A DNA stretch of 64,000 bases, taken from positions 1-64,000 of the forward strand of contig CANRSX010000016.1 of assembly GCA_947642555.1 (NCBI GenBank), given 5' to 3'. The stretch comes from an uncultured Roseburia sp. (GTDB lineage Bacteria > Bacillota > Clostridia > Lachnospirales > Lachnospiraceae). Every line of letters begins with the position of its first letter. Position 1 is the first letter of the stretch. Below the pieces are notes generated by a model. That model saw only the letters and a program-made list of their open reading frames with translations, had not been told where the DNA came from and ran no database searches. Both the position numbers and the translations under genes were made by a program. Shown piece by piece: positions 1 to 6,931 of the stretch.

Positions 1-5
1 AAGCC

Positions 6-356
6 ATGAAACATAATTTAGAGCATTTCTCTGAACTCATGGAAACACAATTAACAGAAGAAGCGAAAGAAATTGGAAAGCAATCTGATATGCTGTATGG
101 CAGACTAACCGCTGATTTGTCAGAAGATGTTTCTTCTCCTAAAATGCAATCCATTGTAGATGAACTGTTGCAGCTTATACAGAAAAACAGCATCAGCATA
201 TCTCTCGATAAGCCCTATATCAATGTCCTTATCGACACATATTCAAACGATTATATCAAAAGCATGACTGACAGCAAATATGGAGAAGGGGCTTCTGATT
301 ATATCGTAAAAGCGTTCCGTTATTACTCGGAGAATAACGCTTCCGAAAACAATTAG
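6..356 (+). CDS. TipAS-like ligand-binding domain protein (possibly the C-terminal part of a MerR-family regulator)
   Basis: The 116-residue product looks like the C-terminal TipAS-type effector domain of MerR-family regulators such as TipA: an all-helical segment ending in a YGEGASDYIVKAFRYY-type helix (residues about 90-107). In that family the domain binds thiopeptide-like or other drug ligands. No DNA-binding helix-turn-helix is present here. The reading frame is open to the left edge of the window, so the ATG at 6 may be internal and the HTH part may lie outside. A hairpin terminator follows. The family call is moderate; the gene boundary is unknown. Confidence 0.55.
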   Translation: MKHNLEHFSELMETQLTEEAKEIGKQSDMLYGRLTADLSEDVSSPKMQSIVDELLQLIQKNSISISLDKPYINVLIDTYSNDYIKSMTDSKYGEGASDYIVKAFRYYSENNASENN

Positions 357-385
357 AGCCATTTTAGAGCCAACAGGCATAAAGC

Positions 386-427
386 AATCCCGGAAACGCC
401 CATTTTATCAGCATTTCCGGGATTTTA
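386..427. terminator. Convergent bidirectional terminator hairpin
   Basis: A perfect 11-bp inverted repeat, AATCCCGGAAA at 386-396 and TTTCCGGGATT at 414-424, encloses a 17-nt loop and runs into a short T tract on the + strand. It lies between the convergent TipAS-like gene and guaA, so it probably ends both. Confidence 0.75.
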
Positions 428-431
428 TCCG

Positions 432-1991
432 TTACTCGAACTCTATCGTCCCCGGCGGCTTACTTGTGAGGTCATAGAAAATTCGATTCACCCCCCTGAC
501 CTCATTGATAATCCGGCTCATCACCGTCTGCAGCACCGCAAAGGGCACCTCCGCGCTCTCCGCCGTCATGAAATCCACCGTATTTACCGCCCGAAGCGCC
601 ACGGCATAATCATAGGTGCGCTCATCCCCCATAACGCCGACGGAACGCATATTTGTGAGCACCGCAAAATACTGCCCAATTGATTTATCCAGTCCGGCTT
701 TCGCGATCTCCTCGCGGTAGATCGCGTCCGCGTCCTGCACGATCCGCACCTTCTCCGCCGTGACGTCGCCGATAATGCGGATTCCGAGTCCCGGCCCCGG
801 GAACGGCTGACGGTAGACCAGTTTTTCGGGAATTCCGAGCTCCAGCCCGGCTTTTCTGACCTCATCCTTAAACAGATTCCGCAGCGGCTCGATGATTTCT
901 TTGAAATCAACATAATCCGGCAGACCGCCGACATTGTGATGCGACTTGATCACAGCGGATTCGCCGCCAAGCCCGCTCTCCACCACATCCGGATAGATAG
1001 TTCCCTGCACCAGGAATTCCACCGCGCCGATTTTTTTCGCTTCCTCCTCGAAGACGCGGATAAATTCTTCCCCGATGATCTTGCGCTTCTCTTCCGGCTC
1101 CGTCACGCCCGCCAGTTTTACATAAAAACGATCCTGCGCATTGACACGGACAAAGTTCAGCTCATAGGGGCCGTTCGGGCCGAACACCTCCTCGACCTCA
1201 TCCCCCTCATTTTTCCGCAGAAGCCCGTGATCGACGAAGACACAGGTCAGCTGATCGCCTACCGCCTTTGAGAGGAGTACTGCCGCCACGGAAGAGTCGA
1301 CACCGCCGGACAGACCGCAGAGCACCTTTCCGTCTCCGACCTTTTCGCGAATTTCAGCGATCGCATGTTCCACAAAGGAATCCATCCGCCAGGTTCCCGC
1401 ACAGCCGCAGACGCTGCGCACAAAGTTGTGCAGCATCTTCGTTCCCTCCTGCGTGTGAAGCACCTCCGGATGAAACTGAATCGCGTACAGCTGCCTCTTT
1501 CGATCCTCCGCCGCCGCTACCGGACAGTCCGCCGTGTGCGCCGTGACGGTAAAGCCGGGGGCTGTTTTCGAAATATAATCAAAATGACTCATCCAGCAGA
1601 CGGTGGAGGGAGAGACGTCCGCAAACAGCGGGGATGTCTGCTCCACGAAAACCTCCGTCTTCCCATACTCGCGCACCGGCGCCCGCTCCACGGTTCCGCC
1701 CAACACATGCATCATCAGCTGCGCGCCGTAGCAGAGCCCCAGTACCGGGATCCCGAGCTCAAACAGCTCCTTCGTGCAGGTCGGCGCCCCTTTCTCGTAA
1801 CAGCTGTTCGGCCCTCCGGTGAGAATGATTCCTTTCGGTTTCAGCTCCTTAATCTTATCGAGGTCTGTCCGATACGAATAAATCTCGCAGTAGACATTGC
1901 ATTCCCTGACCCGTCTCGCCACGAGCTGATTATACTGTCCGCCAAAATCGATCACAATTATTTTTTCCTGAAAAAAAACCTGTCTGCCCAT
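432..1991 (-). CDS. guaA: GMP synthase (glutamine-hydrolysing)
   Basis: Converts XMP to GMP using ATP and glutamine, the last step of guanine nucleotide synthesis in the cytosol. The 519-residue length is normal. The class I glutamine amidotransferase domain (residues about 10-190) has the nucleophile Cys87 in GLCYGAQ and the His174/Glu176 pair in QFHPEV. The ATP pyrophosphatase domain has the PP-loop SGGVDSS at 228-234. The C-terminal dimerisation domain ends with the family-typical KPPGTIEFE. The ATG start is supported by GGAGAGGAG upstream. It is monocistronic, with its own promoter at 2068-2096. Confidence 0.98.
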   Translation of the reverse strand: MGRQVFFQEKIIVIDFGGQYNQLVARRVRECNVYCEIYSYRTDLDKIKELKPKGIILTGGPNSCYEKGAPTCTKELFELGIPVLGLCYGAQLMMHVLGGTVERAPVREYGKTEVFVEQTSPLFADVSPSTVCWMSHFDYISKTAPGFTVTAHTADCPVAAAEDRKRQLYAIQFHPEVLHTQEGTKMLHNFVRSVCGCAGTWRMDSFVEHAIAEIREKVGDGKVLCGLSGGVDSSVAAVLLSKAVGDQLTCVFVDHGLLRKNEGDEVEEVFGPNGPYELNFVRVNAQDRFYVKLAGVTEPEEKRKIIGEEFIRVFEEEAKKIGAVEFLVQGTIYPDVVESGLGGESAVIKSHHNVGGLPDYVDFKEIIEPLRNLFKDEVRKAGLELGIPEKLVYRQPFPGPGLGIRIIGDVTAEKVRIVQDADAIYREEIAKAGLDKSIGQYFAVLTNMRSVGVMGDERTYDYAVALRAVNTVDFMTAESAEVPFAVLQTVMSRIINEVRGVNRIFYDLTSKPPGTIEFE

Positions 1992-2067
1992 CCCGGCTCC
2001 TCTCCTTCATTTGTCTGAATCACCTTATTAAAATGCTGTGGTCAGATGCGTCCGACCCTGGCATCTT

Positions 2068-2096
2068 ATTATAAAATACGCCCCGCCGCATGGCAA
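2068..2096 (-). promoter_or_regulatory. Sigma-A promoter of guaA
   Basis: Reading leftward, TTGCCA (2096-2091) and TATAAT (2073-2068) are separated by exactly 17 bp. The predicted transcription start is near 2061, giving a leader of about 70 nt before guaA. I looked for a purine riboswitch in this leader and there is no room for one. Confidence 0.7.
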
Positions 2097-2193
2097 GACG
2101 TTTTTTGCCGGTCAGAACTCCTCCTAATGCAAAACAGGCAAAAACAAACCGCATTCGCGCATACAGCGCCCGATACGGGAACATACTAATCCC

Positions 2194-2808
2194 ATGAAAA
2201 AACAAACGCACCTGCCGGATTTTCGCAAACTCTGCCCACCGGAGCAGAATCATACCGCATTCGTGCTCTCACAGCTGATTTTTTTCTTTTTTCTGACCTC
2301 TGTCGGCGGATTTCTGTGGGAGGTTCTGCTCTTCCTTGTAAAAGAAGGGACATTTGCCAACCGCGGGTTTCTCTATGGCCCCTGGCTGCCGGTCTACGGT
2401 GCGGGCGCCGTTTTGTTTTACATCTGCCTTGTAAAATTAAAAAACCATCCTGTCATCGTGTTCCTTCTCTCCCTTCTCATCGGAAGCGGAGTGGAATTCG
2501 TGATCGGATGGTTTCTCGACACGGTATGGGATCTGCGCTACTGGGATTACCGCGGCAGTTTTCTGAATGTTCACGGCTATATCTGTCTGTGGTCCGCCCT
2601 GGGTTTTGGCATCGCCGGCGTCCTCTGGGTCTGCTTTCTCTCCGGATTTCTCACCCGGTGCTGGCTGCTGCTTCCGGCTCCCGTGCGAAGCCGCATCCTT
2701 TCCGTGCTCCTGCTGCTGTTTCTCGTAGACTGCGCAGCCGCGCTGATTTTTCCAAACATCGGGAAATATATCACCTTTTCCGCCACGGTATGCCGCCGGG
2801 CATTCTGA
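2194..2808 (+). CDS. CmpB-like putative ABC-transporter type IV membrane protein
   Basis: A 204-residue polytopic membrane protein resembling the Pfam family 'putative ABC-transporter type IV' (CmpB-like, PF06541). Hydrophobic segments lie at about 27-50, 70-90, 92-112, 130-155 and 160-185. The family-like signature GGFLWEVLLFL precedes NRGFLYGPWLPVYGAGA, and an SGVEFVIGW segment follows. The function of the family is not established. It is divergent from guaA and convergent with larE. No strong ribosome binding site is visible before the ATG, so the start is less certain than the family. Confidence 0.8.
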   Translation: MKKQTHLPDFRKLCPPEQNHTAFVLSQLIFFFFLTSVGGFLWEVLLFLVKEGTFANRGFLYGPWLPVYGAGAVLFYICLVKLKNHPVIVFLLSLLIGSGVEFVIGWFLDTVWDLRYWDYRGSFLNVHGYICLWSALGFGIAGVLWVCFLSGFLTRCWLLLPAPVRSRILSVLLLLFLVDCAAALIFPNIGKYITFSATVCRRAF

Positions 2809-2873
2809 CCCGATCCGGTCTGACCTGCGCCCCGGGTACCGGCCGTTTCCATGCTGCCTCACCGGTTATGGTC

Positions 2874-3740
2874 TCATCGATCTGCATCCAGCCCGATATC
2901 CATGCTTCCCGAGCGAAATCCGGCGAGATCCAGTGTGACATAGGGATAGCCCAGGCCGTTTAAGGCATTCGTAATTTCTTTCTGATGGTCCGACACAAGA
3001 GGAAACTCCTCCACATCCACCTCGATCCTGGCAATCGTATCATGCACCCGCAGCCGGACATTCCGAAATCCCAGTGTTTTTAAAAAATCTTCTCCCTTTC
3101 CCACGGCTTCCAGCTTTTCATATGTGAGCTTCGTCCCGTAGGGAAAGCGCGTCGCCAGGCAGGGAGCAGCGGGTTTTGCCGCCACGGACATGCCGTATTC
3201 CGCCGCAAGTCTGCGCACATCCGCCTTTGTCATGCCGGCGTCTGCCAGGGGACTTTTTATCCCAAGCTCTTTTAGCGCACGGATCCCGGGGCGGTAGACA
3301 TGCAGGTCATCCTCATTCGTCCCCTCGAGGATCCTTCTGACGCCAAGCTCCTCCGCTTTCTGTAACATCTGCATAAAAAGAAATTTCTTACATCTGTAGC
3401 AACGGTCTGTCGGATTATCTCCGATCCCCGCGCTTTCCAGTTCGTCCACCGGGATCACAAGATGTACTGCGCCGATTTTCTCCGCCAGCGCCTCCGCGGC
3501 CCGGATCTCTCCCGCCGGATGAAGCCTCGTCTGCATCGTCACCGCGTACACGGTTGTCCCTCGCGCCTTCGCCGCCTCACAGGTCAGTTTTAACAGCAGG
3601 CTGCTGTCCACGCCGCCGGAAAACGCCACGATGACGGGTTTCTGCGCAGCATCCGCAAGTGCCGCCCGCAGGCTGTCCCGTTTTTCCCCGTACTCACATG
3701 CGGGCACGTCGTCTTTTATTGTTTCTTTCTTTTTATTCAT
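2874..3740 (-). CDS. larE: ATP-dependent sacrificial sulfur transferase LarE
   Basis: LarE adds sulfur to the adenylylated pyridine biscarboxylate precursor of the nickel-pincer nucleotide cofactor used by lactate racemase (LarA) and relatives. The PP-loop ATPase motif SGGVDSS is near the N-terminus (residues 44-50 counted from the upstream GTG). Cysteines are present as a CYRC pair (117/120) and in PCLATRF (197). The three-cysteine arrangement is the one associated with iron-sulfur-cluster LarE proteins, unlike the single-cysteine L. plantarum enzyme. I prefer the ATG at 3740 (weak GGTGA site) over the GTG at 3749. It follows larC by about 100 nt in the same direction. Confidence 0.92.
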   Translation of the reverse strand: MNKKKETIKDDVPACEYGEKRDSLRAALADAAQKPVIVAFSGGVDSSLLLKLTCEAAKARGTTVYAVTMQTRLHPAGEIRAAEALAEKIGAVHLVIPVDELESAGIGDNPTDRCYRCKKFLFMQMLQKAEELGVRRILEGTNEDDLHVYRPGIRALKELGIKSPLADAGMTKADVRRLAAEYGMSVAAKPAAPCLATRFPYGTKLTYEKLEAVGKGEDFLKTLGFRNVRLRVHDTIARIEVDVEEFPLVSDHQKEITNALNGLGYPYVTLDLAGFRSGSMDIGLDADR

Positions 3741-3837
3741 ATTTTTCACCGTTTTTCACAGGATCATGCCATAGCCGTTTGTGGCAGGCGCCCCTGTCAA
3801 TCTTTCACACCGGCCCGAAATTCTTTCCGCGACCCTC

Positions 3838-5226
3838 TCACAGCCACGCTTCCGCGTCGCTTTCCGCGCCTCCCGCATCCTCTTCCTCTGCGTGATAAAA
3901 CAGCTCCATCATCTGCCAGAAGGAGATTCCCTGCGCTTTCGCAAGCTTCGCCACGCTCTCATATTCCGGGTAACGGCGCACCTGTCCGTTTGGAAGCGTA
4001 CATTTTTTCACCGCCAGCTCCCCGCAGGGAAGCGTCACGGTATCCGCCTCCCGTTTCAGTACTGTCCGTTCCATGGGGATTTTCCGAATACCTATAGTTG
4101 TGGTTTCCTCAAAAATAATCTGCTCCAGCTCCGAAACCTTTTCCTCACCGCAGATCACGCAGAGTTCATAGGCCGGTCTGTGTTTTTTCATGTAAACCGG
4201 CACAAAATGGACGTCGCGGGCCCCGCTTTCCATCAGCCGGTCCATCACATGTCCGAGAGCCTCCCCGGTGCAGTCATCGACATTTGTCTCTAGTTTATAA
4301 ATGCAGTCCGCCTGGCGAAATGACTCTGTCTCAGATGCCGGCACTGCCTGCCGCCCTCCCTCTGCATCCCGCGGCATCCCGGGAGCAGACCCCTGCGCTT
4401 CGATCAGCATGGCCCGCAGCAGGCTCGGGTTCTCATAATTGCGCTTTCCGGCCCCGATTCCGATCCGACGGATCACGAAGCGTTCCGGCAGACGGCCCGA
4501 CGTGCGGATGGCGGCTGCCACGGCGGCTCCGGTGGGCGTCACCAGCTCCCCCTCCGTTTCCGTAATATGGAGCGGAATCTGATACTTCTGTACGATATTT
4601 GCCACCGCCGGTACCGGCACCGGCAGGATTCCGTGCTGGCAGCGGACGGTTCCCCTCCCCTCGCACAGACAGGGCACGACAGTCTCCGTGATATCGAGAT
4701 TGTCCAGGCACACGGCCACAGCGAGGATGTCCACAATGGAGTCGATGGCGCCCACCTCATGGAAATGTACCTGATCCGCCGGCACGCCGTGGGCCTTCGC
4801 CTCGGCCTCCGCCAGTACGGCAAAGATCCGGCGCGCCATATCCTTCGCCCGGTCCGTCATCGCCGCCGCGTCGATGATCGCAAGGATCTCCGGCAGGCCG
4901 CGGTGCTCGTGATGATGTCCGTGCGCATGGTCATGGTCGTGGCTGCCGTGCTCATGCTCATGACTCTGCCCCCCATGCGTATGCCCGTACAGGTATTCCA
5001 TGTCGTGGTCATGATTCTCATGGGCCGCATCCAGCTTCACGTCAAAATCGCACACGTCCAGCCCGGCTTTTTTCGCCCGGCTGATTTTTATCTCAAAGCC
5101 CTGTACCGGCAGGCTGTCAAGGGCGTGCTGTAACACCTCCTGATCCGCTCCCAGATCGAGAAGCGCCGCCACCATCATATCTCCGCTGATCCCGGTATCG
5201 CATTCCAGGTATAATGTCTGTCCCAT
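3838..5226 (-). CDS. larC: Nickel-insertion protein LarC (pyridinium bisthiocarboxylate mononucleotide nickel chelatase)
   Basis: LarC inserts nickel into the pincer cofactor precursor. The N-terminus LYLECDTGISGDMM, the HFHEVGAIDSIVDI segment and the C-terminal ETNVDDCTGEALGHVMDRL segment are diagnostic. A histidine-rich stretch (residues about 68-108, many HD/HE/HG pairs) probably stores nickel. The track ORF begins 70 codons earlier, but ATG 5226 has AAAGGGG just upstream and starts the family-like sequence. LarC1 and LarC2 regions are one uninterrupted frame, whereas L. plantarum uses programmed frameshifting. larA and larB are not in the window. Confidence 0.95.
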   Translation of the reverse strand: MGQTLYLECDTGISGDMMVAALLDLGADQEVLQHALDSLPVQGFEIKISRAKKAGLDVCDFDVKLDAAHENHDHDMEYLYGHTHGGQSHEHEHGSHDHDHAHGHHHEHRGLPEILAIIDAAAMTDRAKDMARRIFAVLAEAEAKAHGVPADQVHFHEVGAIDSIVDILAVAVCLDNLDITETVVPCLCEGRGTVRCQHGILPVPVPAVANIVQKYQIPLHITETEGELVTPTGAAVAAAIRTSGRLPERFVIRRIGIGAGKRNYENPSLLRAMLIEAQGSAPGMPRDAEGGRQAVPASETESFRQADCIYKLETNVDDCTGEALGHVMDRLMESGARDVHFVPVYMKKHRPAYELCVICGEEKVSELEQIIFEETTTIGIRKIPMERTVLKREADTVTLPCGELAVKKCTLPNGQVRRYPEYESVAKLAKAQGISFWQMMELFYHAEEEDAGGAESDAEAWL

Positions 5227-5299
5227 GTCTTTTATCCCCTTTCTCTGCAGATCGGTCAGCGCCGCACATATCCTTTTCCTGTGCAGTGCCGACAGAACT

Positions 5300-5328
5300 A
5301 TTTTACAGAAAACGGACCCATCAGACAA
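5300..5328 (-). promoter_or_regulatory. Sigma-A promoter of larC-larE
   Basis: Reading leftward, TTGTCT (5328-5323) and TAAAAT (5305-5300) are spaced by 17 bp. The start would be near 5293, about 67 nt before the larC ATG. The palindromic element at 5340 begins just upstream of it. Confidence 0.6.
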
Positions 5329-5339
5329 GACTGATTTTA

Positions 5340-5530
5340 TAAAAAAGTTCAGCCATGCTTCGCAAAATGGGCGAATCGTGCTCGCATGAATGAGCACATT
5401 CTGCGATGCATGAGCGGAGCGCCCGTATATGAGCAAAAGTGAGCCGTGAAACGGCGGGGAGCGCCGTAGGCGCGGTTTTGCGAATGGCGCGGGCTGAACG
5501 ATAACTTTTTTAGAAAAAGTTCAGCCATGC
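5340..5530. repeat. Structured palindromic element with terminal inverted repeats (MITE-like or intergenic repeat)
   Basis: The ends are perfect 10-bp inverted repeats, TAAAAAAGTT at 5340-5349 and AACTTTTTTA at 5503-5512. The pairing continues imperfectly inward: CAGCC and TTCGCAAAA on the left match their complements on the right. Inside are further short hairpins: GTGCTC/GAGCAC, GCCGT/ACGGC and GCGCC/GGCGC. A second copy of the left end, AAAAAGTTCAGCCATGC, follows at 5514-5530 (the first is at 5342-5358). No ORF is present. It fills most of the 376-bp gap between larC and the TetR gene. Confidence 0.7.
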
Positions 5531-5541
5531 ATCACAATCTC

Positions 5542-5588
5542 TTGACTTTTTGAACTGCGTTCAATATAATATATTTGAACAACGTTCA
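5542..5588 (+). promoter_or_regulatory. Promoter with two TetR-type operators, autoregulating the TetR gene
   Basis: TTGACT (5542-5547) and TATAAT (5565-5570) are 17 bp apart. Two copies of the palindrome TGAAC-N3-GTTCA flank the -10 box: TGAACTGCGTTCA at 5551-5563 in the spacer, and TGAACAACGTTCA at 5576-5588 over the start site. This placement would block RNA polymerase. The AGGAGG site follows at 5591. Confidence 0.85.
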
Positions 5589-5602
5589 GCAGGAGGTATC
5601 GT

Positions 5603-6175
5603 GTGGATAATAAAGAAGCAATCATACAGGCAACGATGAATCTCATTGAGGAAAAAGGGGAACATGTAGAGGAGGTTACAGTCCGTGAGATATGCAAAAG
5701 CGCAGGCGTTGGATTAGGGCTTGTAAATTATCATTTTGGAAACAAAGATAAACTCATCGAGCAATGCATTGAGCGTATGATAAACGGAACAGTTGAGCAT
5801 TTTCAAAATATACGAGAGAAAACAGATGTTTTTACTCCTTTTGAGAAGTTGGAGTATCTCGGCAATATGACACTTGATTTTCTGTTTGAACATTATGCCA
5901 TTTCCAAAATTTCTGTTCTTACCGATATGCAGTCACCGAAAGAAAATGACAACACTTGCAGAACTTATGCGGCATATCTTCCGCTTGTTGCAGCCTGCCG
6001 TCCTGACCTTGATGAAGCGGCGATAAGGCGAAAAACGCTGTATCTGATTACCGTTATGCAGCAGATGTTCCTGCGATACGAAATTATTTCGCAAATATTG
6101 GGGATTGACCTTAGACAGAAAGAAAACCGCAGGAATTTTCATACACAGGTTTTACACGATATTCTGGAGGTATAA
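5603..6175 (+). CDS. TetR/AcrR-family transcriptional repressor
   Basis: A 190-residue regulator. The N-terminal helix-turn-helix is clear: VTVREICKSAGVGLGLVNYHFGNKDKLIE at about residues 24-52, with the TetR-typical YHFGNKDKL. The C-terminal half is a divergent ligand and dimerisation domain. The start is GTG 5603, six bases after AGGAGG. It is the first gene of a two-gene unit with the frameshifted oxidoreductase that begins 3 nt after its stop. The twin palindromes in its promoter imply autorepression. The ligand is unknown. Confidence 0.93.
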   Translation: MDNKEAIIQATMNLIEEKGEHVEEVTVREICKSAGVGLGLVNYHFGNKDKLIEQCIERMINGTVEHFQNIREKTDVFTPFEKLEYLGNMTLDFLFEHYAISKISVLTDMQSPKENDNTCRTYAAYLPLVAACRPDLDEAAIRRKTLYLITVMQQMFLRYEIISQILGIDLRQKENRRNFHTQVLHDILEV

Positions 6176-6178
6176 AGA

Positions 6179-6897
6179 GTGAAAATAACAGTGATAAACG
6201 GAACCGAAAAACACGGCGTTACCTACCGTTTAAAAGAGATGTTTTTAGCAGAATTCAGGGATAAGGCGGATATTACAGAATATTATCTTCCAAAGGATTG
6301 TCCGGGCTTCTGCACAGGTTGCCTGAGTTGTATATATTAAAGAGTGAAAACACTTGCAAAGACGCAGAATATATTGGGAGAATTGATAAATCACTTTTAG
6401 AAGCAGATCTGATTGTGATGACGTCTCCTGCCTATGTGTTTCACGCCACGGGAGCAATGAAAGCATTTCTTGACCATTTCGCTTACCGCTGGATACCGCA
6501 CCGCCCTGCTCCTGAAATGTTTCGAAAGCGCGCAGTCATCATAGCGCAATGCTTAGGCAGTGGAGCAAAATCTGCGGCGAAAGATATGAAGCATAGTTTA
6601 TCCTGGTGGGGAATTTCTAAAATCGGGATATTTACTGGTGCTTTGATGAGCGATATTGTCTGGGAAAACCTTTCCCGTAAGAAACAAGCCGAGTTTACGG
6701 GAAAGATTCAAAAGCTATCCCAAAAGTTTGCCCGTATAGATTATACAAAGCCCGCACACACAAATCTGATTACGAAATTCAGGGTTTTCTTTTGCCGTAT
6801 GATGCAGAAATCCATACACAAATCAGACCCCGAATACCCTGACGGGAAGTACTGGGCAGAACAGGGGTGGCTCGACAGCGGCAGACCATGGAAATAG
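6179..6897 (+). pseudogene. NAD(P)H-dependent oxidoreductase / flavodoxin-like protein, frameshifted
   Basis: Translation from GTG 6179 gives VKITVINGTEKHGVTY..., a flavodoxin-fold start, through CPGFCTGCLSC and then a stop at 6338-6340. The rest of the protein (DLIVMTSPAYVFHATGAMKAF, the flavin-proximal segment of the family) continues in another frame to 6897. Removing one TA from the run TATATA at 6331-6336 would restore a single reading frame (CLSCILKSENTC). The gene therefore looks broken by a 2-nt slippage, or is phase-variable, or carries a sequencing error. The track ORF beginning at 6298 is only the second half. It is probably co-transcribed with the TetR gene. Confidence 0.85.
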
Positions 6898-6931
6898 CAG
6901 AAGCATTTGAATTATTGTATCGCAAAAACCC

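Noticed and set aside
1992-2067. Possible purine riboswitch in the guaA leader
   Set aside because: The leader is only about 70 nt and lacks the conserved purine-riboswitch core.
2020-2253. 77-residue minus strand ORF in front of guaA
   Set aside because: It covers the guaA promoter and the start of the CmpB-like gene, has no ribosome binding site and no similarity.
4921-5040. Tandem CAT/ATG-like repeat in larC
   Set aside because: It encodes the His-rich metal-binding stretch of LarC and is not an independent repeat or CRISPR array.
4567-5133. 188-residue + strand ORF opposite larC
   Set aside because: It is the complement of the conserved and His-rich larC coding region and has no ribosome binding site or family.
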